This document shows positions 33,766 through 44,360 of a stretch of 64,000 nucleotides of DNA, one piece after another (the first letter of the stretch is position 1; the number at the start of each line of letters is the position of its first letter). The notes beneath the pieces were generated by a model. That model was not told the origin of the DNA and made no database searches. It worked only from the letters and a program-made list of their open reading frames with translations. This DNA is from Vesta saturnalis (Eukaryota > Arthropoda > Insecta > Coleoptera > Lampyridae): NCBI GenBank assembly GCA_036346205.1, contig JARFJB010001278.1, positions 7,364,501-7,428,500 of the forward strand. Direction: 5' to 3'. The position numbers were made by a program, and so were the translations under genes.

Positions 33766-35340
33766 GTTTTTTTTTATTGTGGACCACTCAGGAATCTGCT
33801 CCCTCAGCCCTGACGATACCTCTGTTGTTGGCGTTGCTTTGTGTTCGTAGTATTGTTGTGACTACAATCATGAGTTTTTTGGTCTTAAAAAAAAAAAAGA
33901 AAGTTAGTTGTCATCAGCTAGACGTGGGGATTCGGAGTGCATAAGGGGTATTATCAGGAATTTTTCAATCTTCACGTCCTATTAGCCCAGTTGTAGAAGT
34001 TTCGGAAGGTTTTTAAGGTGCTGTGAGGTGAAAAGGCATTTCTTACTTTAATCCGTACTGACCGGTTAGTCAAATATGAGAGCATAGCCCCTTTGGGGAA
34101 GTTCCGGTGGGTTTTTGAGATGTTATGGGAAACTGTTGCTCTACTCACAACGCAGTGTCATCCGCAAACTTCGTCATGGAGAATCCAGATTGTGAAACAG
34201 TGAATGCCATAAGCAAATATTGTATATAGGATAGAGGATAAGTCAGAACGTCGAGGTGCGCCTGCTGTGGGATGAAAAGACCAGCTCGCACTGACCAGTT
34301 AGTCAAGTTCAAGAACAGCATTTCGGAAAAGTCCACTGACTGGCGCAGATTTTGACCATGAGACTCGGTATCAGACTTTGTGAACGTTTGATTAATGTCC
34401 AAAAAGCCGAATTGGCTGTTAGGAAGAATATTGTTGATTTGTAAGTAATTTCCGAGTCATCTTGGTAGAACCTGTTAAAAGCATTTTCCAAGATAACTTA
34501 GAAGGGAGAGTGGTTAAGGAGGAGTGTAGTTTGGGAAGCATGAGGGTGGGAGCGAATTTCCAGCCCGCCGGGAAGTAGGACAGAGTAATGCATTTGTTGC
34601 ATATGTTCGGTAGAAGTCTGTAGCTTGGCCTGGAGATATCGTGGAATTTTCCGGTATAGGCTGTCGTGTCCTAAGGTTGGGTTACGTCCTTTTTTACAGT
34701 ATGGGGTAACTTGGATGGCCGTGATGGAAGTACAGAAAGGATTCCCGTTGTCCGGAAATGTTCAGGTTGTGTAAATGTGCAAGGGACCTTCCAGGAGATC
34801 TTTACAGGCATTGTTGAAATAGGGCGATATAAAAGTAAAAGTTGAACATGTGGGCCTTTCCTTGGTCGGAGGAAATAAAGTCGGGTTGAGGATCAATGAG
34901 GTGTAATTTGGGTCAGTCTGTTTAACTGTTACCAAAAAAGCGTATTGTTTCGGTAATGAAGTTGAGGTGATTATATTTTGACTTGAAAACCAGATCATTG
35001 GATCCAAATTGACGGTAGATTTCTATTTTCTCTTTGATCTAGTTCAGCAGTATTTTGGGACAGGTTTTCTGAATTTATTTATTGTTTTGAGTGGCACTGC
35101 AGTCTCGACCCCTTCTTTGAAACGGAAGTTATGTCGGTGATAGCTTTCTCGACATATTGGGGCGTTAGGTAAGATTTCCTAGACAGACAGTTTTCAAATA
35201 GATGGATTGGCCGGGAGGTCCAAAAATTGGCCAGGAAGATCACTGGACCAAACAAATCAAGATTTTTTGTGGAATATATTAAGAATTTGTTTATAATGCA
35301 CCTCCGATTCCAGATGACATGAAACAAAGAATTCAAAACG
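33766..35340 (-). pseudogene. Decayed jockey-type LINE
   Basis: A T-run at 33766-33774 marks a poly(A) tail on the minus strand. Going upstream on that strand come TKFADDTAL (RT active site, FADD, near 34150), a diverged LDINQTF block (near 34400), and the linker between endonuclease and RT with HLFENCLSRKSYLTPQYVEKA (near 35180). Stops and shifts are frequent. The order fits a LINE second ORF lacking its endonuclease. Confidence 0.6.
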
Positions 35341-35379
35341 CATTAATATATGAATCTTTGGTTTTGTATTAGATAAAGT

Positions 35380-35620
35380 TTATTAGTCTGCGACCTAAGT
35401 AATGTGTTCGATTGTGTTTTGCATTCGATATTACCTATCAAATTACATATTCTGAATCTTTATACACATGCAATAAAATTATTAAGTTGTTACCTAAAGG
35501 AGAGACATTGTAATGTTCACTTCCATTAAACACCTACCTATTTAATACGGGGTTCCTCAAGGATCAGTTTTAGGCCCGATATTATTCCTAATTTACATCA
35601 ACGACTTGTGATACCGAGAA
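35380..35620 (+). pseudogene. Reverse-transcriptase fragment
   Basis: Plus-strand codons give DLSNVFDCVLHSILPIKLHI (RT palm block DLSKAFDCV.H) and, after shifts, GVPQGSVLGPILFLIYINDL with a stop after it. The YADD active site is missing. It lies head-to-head with the LINE that starts at 35670, but they are separate insertions. Confidence 0.7.
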
Positions 35621-35669
35621 AGAACTACAGGAGTCCGTGATATATGGCCAAACGAAGGTTAATTAATGG

Positions 35670-36692
35670 TTTTTTTTTTTATGATTGTGGACCTGAACAG
35701 GCTAAATAAGGCCTATCGTGCTAAAGCACTCAGGAACACTTAGGAGGATGGATAGAGGGATAATGAATTGCCAATAGATGCCTATGAACAGCTACCTTAA
35801 ATTTTCTCATATCATAAGTGAGAGGAAAACAGGAACTAGGGAGATCATTCCAGAGTTTAGAAGCCGTGTAGAAAAATGTGGATTGCGCCCGTTTGGTACG
35901 ACAAGTGGAGATTTGTACTGCATACTGATGATGTGAATGAGCGAACCGAGTGTTTCTCGCATAGATAGCCGGAGATGGTATCAAAGAATGTAATTCACCA
36001 GCACAATAGCCGTTGTAATAACGATAATACAAAGAAAGAACTGAAACCATCCTTCGATGCTCAAGGGACTGTATGTGAGAAGTTAAGGACGGGTCATTTA
36101 TAAGCCTAATCGCTCTCTTTTGAATACGATCAACGATATCGAGAGCGTATTGGGGAGCACTAACCCAAAGGTGAGAATTATATTCCAGATGAGGCCGAAT
36201 TTGGGCCTTATACAGCAAAAGGAGTTGTCGAGAGGTAAAGTACTGCTTAGATCTGTACAAAAAGCCTATTTTACGAGCAGCTGTTTTGGTAGCTGACAGA
36301 AAATGGTCAACCCATGAGAGATTTGAAGATACAGTCATACCCAGCAGAGTAATAGAGTCTGAAAACTTAAGAACTGAGTCATTCATACTTACAACAGGAA
36401 ATGATCGATCTTTTTTGGCGGACATAAGGCAACACTGAGTTTTGTTAGCATTAAATTTAACTAGATTATTGCTTCCCCATTCGAGAATACGTTGAATGTC
36501 TTTGTTGATTGAATTTGCCATTTCAGCTTTAATTTCTTGATTTGACATAGAAGGTGGATTATCACTATGAGTAGACTGAGATGAACTACAGTGAAGAGTG
36601 CTATCGTCAGCAAAGCAATGGATGGGGTTAGTTGTTGAAGAAATAAGGTCGTTTATGTACAGCAGAAAAAGTGTAGGCGCTATAACGCCTAG
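35670..36692 (-). pseudogene. 5'-truncated CR1/jockey-type LINE, RT C-terminal half
   Basis: The minus-strand frame begins near 36692 at VIAPTLFLLYINDL, passes the active site HCFADDSTLH and continues uninterrupted from 36548 to a stop at 35730. In it are LVKFNANKTQCCLMS, LGMTVSSNLSW, AARKIGFLYR, LYKAQIRPHLEY and the C-terminal thumb and tail with LWNDLPSSCFP. These are standard landmarks after the RT catalytic site. A short UTR and an A11 tail (T-run 35670-35680) follow. The long intact frame and tail indicate a fairly recent, typically 5'-truncated copy. Confidence 0.85.
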
Positions 36693-36903
36693 CTATTAAG
36701 CTTCTAAACAATTCAAAAACGAATAAAGTAACATTTTCAAGTGTCAAAAAGTGTACTAATTATCTATTATCTTGGGAACGGACACTACTTGTCCTTTAAC
36801 AAGATATTTAAAATGCGAAGAGGCGCTGTTCGTGTAATAGTTGGTTTAAAATATCGTGATGATTGCAAAATGCCTTTATCAACCGAGCGAGCGAGAGAGG
36901 AGG

Positions 36904-36905
<2 letters not shown>

Positions 36906-36944
<39 letters not shown>
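36906..36944. repeat. (TA)n microsatellite, left of element F
   Basis: Pure TA dinucleotides end exactly where the transposon terminus CAGGGTGAGTC begins. Confidence 0.9.
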
Positions 36945-36947
<3 letters not shown>

Positions 36948-37971
36948 GGTGAGTCAATAATCACTCCCCAGCTCTCGGATATGTGTTCTACAATTAAAAA
37001 TAAGACAAAAATGAAGAATACTAAAATCCAAAAAGCTAGTCGTTTTCAGGTAAAATTGAAATAAAGATAACATTTTTAAATTTTTCGGATATTCTTAAGA
37101 AAAAAAATTGAAATATTAAAAAAACAAAAACTATCTGAGTCGACCTAAGCGAAACGAAAATAAACATCTAATTCCTTAACAAATCTTCAAAATTGTTACC
37201 ATTTTCATTAATGAATGTAACCTACGAGTGAAGTTCCTGGCAACAGAAGCGAAAGTGTCATGATTTATTTCTGCTACTGCTTCGTGAATCCGGGCAATAA
37301 CGTCATCCACTCCGGCAGGCACAGTAAAATAGACCTTTTCTTTTATGTATCCCCACAGCCAAAAATCTATTGGATTTAAGTCGAGAGACCGGCCTGGCCA
37401 CGCTATTAGTCCACACCGCCCAATCCATTTATTAGGAAAACGGCGATTCAAAATATCTTGCACTTGTAATGTAGCGTGTGCAGGCGCTCCATCATGTTGA
37501 AAAAATATTGTTCAACGTTGTTGTAAAGGAACATCCTCTAACAAACCAGGCAAAGTGTTCTCCAAAAAAGTATGTAATTTTCACCATTCAGCGTTCTTGG
37601 TAGAAAAACAAACGCTCGGCAGCACGGGCGTTATTATTGCAAGCGCATACAGCTTTTTTATCATATCGACGTATTCTCATTTTGAATTTAAAAATACTTT
37701 TGAAGCTTCCAATATTCATTAAATGGTACAAGTCAAATAAACATAAAAACGTCAAAGTCAAGTAAATTCATGGCAACTACATTTTTTGTCTGGCACCAAA
37801 TTACTACTTTTTTAATTTGAATTTATAGAAATTAAATGAAAAATTAATAAATGTTAATTCTGCATTTCAATTTTATGCGAAAATGGCTTCGCTTTCGGGA
37901 TTTTAGTATTCTTCATTTTTGACTTATTTTTAATTGTAGAACACATCCGAGAGCTGGGAGTGATTATTTAC

Positions 37972-37975
<4 letters not shown>
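36945..37975 (-). mobile_element. Element F: DD41D transposon inside a (TA)n tract
   Basis: The left end CAGGGTGAGTCAATAATCAC at 36945 and right end GTGATTATTTACTCACTA (to about 37975) are inverted repeats. Similarity extends through GAGAGCTGGG and TTAATTGTAGAACACAT. Both sides pass straight into (TA)n, so the target is TA within a TA repeat, or the repeat grew from the duplicated TA. Confidence 0.8.
37174..37680 (-). pseudogene. DD41D transposase of element F, internally deleted
   Basis: The frame starts at ATG 37680 with the DNA-binding domain (AVCACNNNARAAERLFFYQ). It then jumps to the DDE domain by a deletion of roughly 150 residues, leaving NGENYI. The rest reads FFQHDGAPAHATLQVQDIL, RFPNKWIGRCG and LDLNPIDFWLWGYIKEKVY (third aspartate), ending at a stop near 37174. 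The two remaining aspartates are 41 residues apart. The first catalytic aspartate falls in the deletion, and a TGA precedes FFQHDG. Confidence 0.8.

Positions 37976-38009
<34 letters not shown>
37976..38009. repeat. (TA)n microsatellite, between element F and a MITE
   Basis: Pure TA dinucleotides. They replace the expected left terminus of the following MITE. Confidence 0.9.
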
Positions 38010-38010
<1 letters not shown>

Positions 38011-38015
<5 letters not shown>

Positions 38016-38733
38016 GAAAGGAGTACTAGAACTCATCATTATAAGCAAAAAAATTCATATGTACATGGGTCCGGAAATGCTTCGTTTCCGAGATACAGGG
38101 TGTCAAAGTCTCAAAAAGAAATCGCGTTTTCTTCAATATCTTTCGACTGTTTCGAAATAATTTCATGAAATTTCGTATAGGATGGTTTTTTGAAATGAAA
38201 TATTCAAATTTGTGGTCCATTTAGTTGTGGTCTCCAGAGGGCGCCAGCGGCAACCATTTCGACCCCTTTAAATCGTTGCAATTTTTTTGTGCTACACTGT
38301 ATACCATTTTGGACTGGAAAAATCGATTCTCCTATCTTTTCTGCTAAAAAGGTATATTTTAGTGATGTCGCTAGAGCAACCGTTTCTGAGAAAACACATT
38401 TAAAACTCACAATGTTTATTTATTTAAAACTGGTAAGGAGCACTAAAATATCCAATATTAAAAAACAAGAAAAGAAATTAATATTAAAAGTAAACATGTT
38501 CTTTTGATAACAACTGTTCAAACAACTGTCCCAAAAAAAACCTCGTATACGAAATTTCATGAAATTATTTCGAAACAGTCAAAAAATATTGAATAAAACG
38601 CGATTTCTTTTTTCAACACCCTGTATCTCGGAAACGAAGCATTTCCGGACCCATGTACATATGAACTTTTTTGCTTATAATGATGAGTTCTAGTTCTCCT
38701 TTAATTTTGGCGGATTAGATAAGATTCACCCTG
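38011..38733. mobile_element. Tc1-type MITE, ~720 bp, left terminus lost
   Basis: Arms 38015-38185 and 38543-38697 are inverted copies (AACTCATCATTATAAGCAAA; GGTCCGGAAATGCTTCGTTT). The right end continues to CACCCTG at 38733 before TA; the equivalent 30 bp on the left are missing, and (TA)n lies there. No coding sequence. Confidence 0.75.
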
Positions 38734-38737
38734 TATA

Positions 38738-39870
38738 CAACGTGTCCAAGATAAGGAGGGCCAGTACAGGGATCTCGAGAACCGTAAAAGATACGAAGTC
38801 GGTTAAATAGGAAGAAAGTTGCGCATTTTGGTGCTTAACAAAATGCTTTTTTGAAATCTAAAAAATTTCGATTGGTTCCGGAGATATCCGCAAAAAACCG
38901 AAATTTTGAAAAATCGTTTTAATTTTTTACTGGGTTTGTTTCAAGAGGAATTTTAAAATAAGTGGTACTTTCTCATAGCCACTTTTCCCCCTCTACAAGA
39001 TGGCGTTATTGAATTTGAAATCCGACGTTTCGTCTTTGACCGACCATCATCAACTTCATTTTTTTTAATACGGCTCTGATTTTCTAATATCAAATTGTTG
39101 AAGCTGTTCCAATTCTGAATTCAACAATGTACCACACTTCACGGTTTAGGTATGTTTTAGACCTTATTTGAGTATTATTAAAAGTTTTACTCGAATCGAA
39201 GCTGCCTTGTAAAATCTCTCATAAATTTAATTATTTCAGTTATTTCAATTTATCGAAAAAACACTATAAATAAGTTATTAACAATACTTTTTACAAAAGT
39301 AAGTATTAACAATAAAGAACAATAAAATTTATTATTTTTTTTATTAAACATTACAAATAAATAAGGCAGACAATCAATAATTATTAATAAGCATTAAACA
39401 CGCACAGGTATTAACAATAAAAGATATAAAAAGATAATAAAACTAATATCAAGGAGTCGAATTTTGCACCGATCTCAGTAGGTTTCAATGTCTCAGGTAT
39501 CTATCACATTTCTACATCTATTTGAAAGAAAGTAGGCTTAGAAAAAAAAATTAACATCCCAGAGATGTATTAAATTTGACATTTACCGTGAAATTATTTT
39601 CTTTAAAAACGTTTTTCTTGCATTTTGTTTGAAATATGGAACTTTATTCAAATGAAGAGAAATTTGATATGATAACTTGTTTCATTTTAAGTAACCGAAA
39701 CTGTTATGCAGCGGAACATATGTATTTAAATAAATATCCGGAAAAGAGGCAGTCAAATAAAAGGACATTTATTAAGTTAGTAGTTAAATCTTAAAGAATA
39801 CGGTGCGTTTAAGAAACCTGTACTTTCTCGACAAAAGCCTAGTAATGAAGAAAAAGTAAACAACGTATTA
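38738..39870 (+). mobile_element. Element C: 5' half of a TA transposon related to the outer element at 2375
   Basis: Begins CAACGTGTCCAAGATAAGG beside TA, directly abutting the MITE. The first 300 bp resemble the inverted repeat at 2375 (shared CGGTTAAAT context and the CGACGTTTCGTC...CCATCATCAAC block). A plus-strand transposase starts at 39636. It is cut off near 39870, where minus-strand element D sequence begins; no right terminus is present. Confidence 0.6.
39636..39869 (+). pseudogene. Element C transposase N-terminus
   Basis: From ATG 39636: MELYSNEEKFDMITCFILSN, AAEHMYLNKYPEKRQSNKR, then a one-base shift and FKKPVLSRQKPSNEEKVNN. It is clearly homologous to the N-terminal domain at 3772 and 5593. 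Unlike the 3772 gene, it has no intron before YPEKRQ. The DDE domain is absent. Confidence 0.75.
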
Positions 39871-40662
39871 TTATTAGGGAACCATGCATTTAAAAATTCT
39901 CTGACGTTTCGTGTAGACTGTGGTGGTGCACCATCATGCATGAAATACATGTTCATTCTAACATCTAAGGGTACGTCTTCAAACAATTCTGGCAAATCTT
40001 CTGTAAAAATTTAAATAGAATTCGCCAGTAAGTCTTTGAGGAAAACGGATAGGCCCGATTAGGTGATCGTCTAGTATACCTATCCAAATATTTTCGCTAA
40101 ATCTATGTTGGTGAGTTGTAACTACACTTGGATGCTGATTTTCATCTAACCATTTGTGGGAATTATGCAAGTTTATTATTCCATTTCGGGAAAAAATACA
40201 CTCATCAGTGGTCAATAAGTTTCTAACAAATTGTACATCTTCAGCATTTTTATTTAAAAACCATTCGCAAAAATTCATTCGACGAGGATGGTCAGCAGGC
40301 AATAATTTTTTGTAGGTGAAAGGGATATAAATTTTGTTCTCGTAAAACTTCAAGATTTGCTATGCGACACACCAAATTCTAAACCTAACTCACGCGTACT
40401 TATTGATGAATTTTCATAAACTCTATCTAAAATGTGTTCCTCAATTTCAACTGGTACAAGAGCATTTCGTCCGGAATTTTTCTTTCCTTTTAAATTTCCA
40501 TACTCTTAACAAGTTACGATGAACGCTTCTAAACGTAGTATGATGTGGATGTTTTCTATTTGGAAATCTTTGTTCATAAAGTCAAGCAGCTGCACGAGCA
40601 TTGCAATTAGTATTACCATAACATAAATGCATATCGACCAGTTCTCGTTTGGAATAATTCAT
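39871..40662 (-). pseudogene. Element D: Tc1/mariner-like transposase
   Basis: From ATG 40662: MNYSKRELVDMHLCYGNTN, ARAA, FPNRKHPHHTTFRSVHRN (N-terminal domain), then a decayed helix-turn-helix. The DDE half reads ADHPRRMNFCEWFLNKN, NLLTTDECIFSRNGIINLHN (first aspartate), FSENIWIGILDDHLIGP, FPQRLTGEFYLNF and, after a shift, YFMHDGAPPQSTRNVREFLN (second aspartate), ending near 39871. The third aspartate region is missing. Several stops lie in the N-terminal half. The termini were not identified. Confidence 0.8.
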
Positions 40663-41032
40663 TTTTTCACAGTAATTAGACACAAGATACGTAACTGTCA
40701 AATGCAAATCAATCTCTAATTTATTTAATTTGGTTATTACTGAATAATGTAGTCGTTTATGTTAATGCAAAATATTTCAAAAACGGGTGCCGAATCGAAA
40801 AAATACTAAGTGTGCTTTTATTTGCAGAATTAAATGTTGAATTTAACAAAAAAATATTTCTTCAAAAAAAGCAGGGACGTGCGTTTTTTTTTTACTTAAA
40901 GTGATTAATTTAACATATTCTACGCCACTAGATGGAGCCAGTTGACTCAAACTCACCTGATTAATTGTACTTAACTAGACATTTAAGTGTACCAAATCTC
41001 AGTGTAATACCTTTTGTGGTTTTTGAGGAATC

Positions 41033-41035
<3 letters not shown>

Positions 41036-41109
<74 letters not shown>

Positions 41110-41117
41110 GAGAGAGA
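41036..41117. repeat. Compound microsatellite (TA)n(GA)n
   Basis: About 27 TA units are followed by about 14 GA units with one slip. Confidence 0.9.
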
Positions 41118-43690
41118 TCTTTTTAGGCTTAAATAGAATGTGCAATATGCCCCACCCTGTATACACTTTATATCTGAAGAAAATTAAATTTCGTCTAAAC
41201 ATAAACTTTTGTCATTTTTGTGTAACGCGAAATAGTCCCATGCAGAAACATAACAAAAGAAAACGGATTAGAATTTACACAAAAGATGTTGACTTGTTTC
41301 CTGCGTTTATCAAATACATTTCCTTTCGTATATATTTTGTCTTCTAAATATACGAATCCTAACAACCCAAAAGAAATTTTGCTTTTACAATTTATATAGA
41401 TACTGCCCGTTAGGCCGAAGTATTATAAGAACGTGAAAGTGACTTTTATCTCCGGAATATCCGGTAATAATACACATCTCTATTTTTTTTTCTTATCGTA
41501 TAATAGCGGATGAGGTAAATTGTCTGTGGTCAAAATGATGTGTGACACGTATAAAGGAAAGTATAAACAATAAATCCAAAAACGTGTGTTCAACTTTCTA
41601 ATTCGGAACTGTTAACCGGCACTTGTCTTTATAATCCGTTATAAATATTTTCGAGTAATCTACAAATTAGGAACATTTTATCCGGTGATTGTCGACTACA
41701 TAAAGCGTAATACACCAAAGGTCAGTTCACGAGTTTATTAACCTAAGAGATTACTTTTTAACTCAAATTTTTTGAAAAAAAGAAAAGCCACGTTAAATGG
41801 ATTTAGTCTTTTGTTCAACGTCGCGTGCACAAGAGGTTTTATTATTTGCACCCTCTTGATGAAGACAAGCTCACTTTACAACCCTTTCAATGCACGTATG
41901 TATAAAGGGGGAATTTTAAATGAAGTTCGATTAGCGTCAATCCATGAATTATGATAGCTCTGTACATATTTTATGCACTGTCGGTGCAATTACCGGATAA
42001 TTACGAAAATCTCCACTCTAATTAAGATCACTATACGTGATAAGGATACGTTGTGATCACGAGCTCACTTAAACCTTTCTAACACCTAGACTTTATAGTA
42101 AAAACAATTGAAAGTTCAAGGTTTTATAAATACGCGAAGTGATAGTAGTGTGTAGGTGGGCGTCCTGACCCTCTCGTAAGGGGTGATATTGATCGAGAGG
42201 CATTGTCGTCTGTTCGTTTTAAACTCGTTGAGTCATACCGGGACATTTCGCAAAAAAACAGTTGCACGTTTGCTACTTTCATTGATTTATTTCGAATGTA
42301 CACTATGATTGGCTTTGTTATAAAACGGACATGTAAATTTACCTACTTGTAGACCTTGCTATACCTTGAAGTAATTTGTGGTTCGCCGTAGTAAGTTATA
42401 TGCATAATTTACACCGTCACGTAAAAGGAAAAGTCTACCATTATATTTTTACAGCCGGATAAATATTGCTTATGTATATTATCACGCAACCCTGTAAGTT
42501 CTTGATGGCCTTCGAAACTGAAGTTAATTCCTCAATTTATTACACTAGATGAGTTTACCACTCGAAGGAATTTTGTATTTTTATTAATTACTGTTTTATT
42601 TATAACGTTTTAATATTTATTATGTATTTGCATATGCTCTTATTCCTGGTTATCTACCTACGCAACAACCTGATCTCAGCCGTAAATGCAAACGTTCCCA
42701 ATATATAAAAATTATTCTATTCTTTGAAAAATAAAAATAAAGTACCAAGCACTTTTCGAACAACAAATGTAAATATTAACATGCAGGAATTATTTTAAAG
42801 CGGAGTTCTTAATTATAAATTATGTAAGTTTCTCCGCTATAATACTTTTCAGATGTAAATACTACCATAGTTTATTATTAATTAATTTCTAGGAAGTATG
42901 AAAATGATTACTCTTTAATAAACACAGACTTCACTAGCTTCTATTGACGCATAATAAGTAACCAACAAATAAGTGAAAAGTATTGAAAACTACTCATTTA
43001 TAGTTTTTCAATACGTATTTTTGACTTACTCTCACTTAAATATATTTGTAAAGTATGTTGATTTATTTAAAAGTTGTTTGCTTTCTTACATTGAATAAGA
43101 TAGAGCGATATAAAATATTATCAGAGCAAGTATATCAGCAAATATGCCTCGCCTTACTGACATTATATAACTATGAAATAATCTTTACAAATACTAATCC
43201 TCGTTAGTATAGGTTTTTATGAAATTATTAAAATAAGTGTTTTATTCAGTACATATGCAGTTTTTTTACTAAGAATCATATGTGCGCGTGTTGCGTGTCT
43301 GTAGCCACAACAAAAAAAAATTCGTTACCGATTTTGAATTAAACTGTATATTTAGTTACTTTTAAAATATTTGGGTTTTATCAAATTTTGGTTAAAATTC
43401 ATACGGTGCTAAAGTAAATTTTGTGAATATCTCGAAAACTGCTACTTTATTGAAAAAAGCGAAGACATTTATAAAATAAAATTAAATATAAAACAACTTT
43501 CCTTAATACATGTTTTCTAGAGTAATAACTAATCCCTAAAAAACCAATGGTCCTTAAAATAAATTTTATCTATATCGGAAAAATGTCATTTATAACAAAC
43601 TCTATAAGTACTTTTTAATGATAAGTCAATTCTAGATAATATGAAAATTTGTTTCAACATCTTAAACATTTCTAAAAGATTTTATTACTA
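41118..43690. other. Long interval without recognisable gene or repeat
   Basis: AT-rich, with short open frames only. A GC-richer patch near 42150-42240 (GGTGGGCGTCCTGACC) stands out but has no codon pattern; it could be regulatory, which is speculation. Confidence 0.5.
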
Positions 43691-43713
43691 CTGAGGACGA
43701 TAACTATCGAAAC

Positions 43714-43716
<3 letters not shown>

Positions 43717-43787
<71 letters not shown>

Positions 43788-43796
43788 CGTCAGTTT
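43717..43796. repeat. (TA)40 microsatellite
   Basis: Uninterrupted TA dinucleotides, directly preceded by CTGAGGACGATAACTATCG and AAACGTT (43691-43716). This suggests a retroposon 3' end with a TA tail. Confidence 0.9.
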
Positions 43797-43979
43797 TTGA
43801 TTAAAATAAATTGAAATAGAATTTGGTATTTGGTATTGAAACGAACGTCGAACCGAAGGTTATGTATATTGTATTACATAAAGACAAAAGTGTATGATAA
43901 ATAAATAAATTTAGCCAGGTAGGGTGTATATGGAATATATTACTTTTTCACAATACAAAAAATTGGCATACTTGTATAG

Positions 43980-44198
43980 GTTTAATTGTTTAATTGGGTT
44001 AGTCGGCCTATTTCCACAGCTTTGTTCGCTTTTTTAACGCGACGTTTCGGAAGCGGACTCTGCTTTCGTCATCAGACTGTCTTGCGAAGGACTATTTTTC
44101 CGCACTTGAGTCGGATTTTTTCTCTCAAGCACTTGACTACTCCCAGATTCGAACTTGGTACCTTTGGGTTGTGACACCTTTACCGCTGAGCCACTGAG
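43980..44198 (-). mobile_element. tRNA-derived SINE
   Basis: The minus strand starts with a tRNA-like head: A box TGGCTCAGCGGTAAAGG and B box AGTTCGAATCT with tRNA spacing (44196-44128). A body of about 140 bp follows that includes CTGATGACGAAAGCAGAG and CGAAACGTCGCG near 44078-44039. Pol III promoter boxes, a short length and the absence of coding fit a SINE. The 3' tail is not sharply defined. Confidence 0.65.
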
Positions 44199-44360
44199 TA
44201 ATCCAATATATATTTTTTTTAGCACTTTATAGATGTTTCAAGCTATTCTGAAAAGTTATAATTCAGGGCCGTACCGAGTTACTAATTCTGTATTGTGTTT
44301 TTGTAACTGTGGTTTATATTATATTTGTATTATATTACAAAAACACTTACAATACTATAA

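Noticed and set aside
36741..37064. 107-residue plus-strand frame
   Set aside because: It reads through a (TA)n microsatellite and a transposon terminus.
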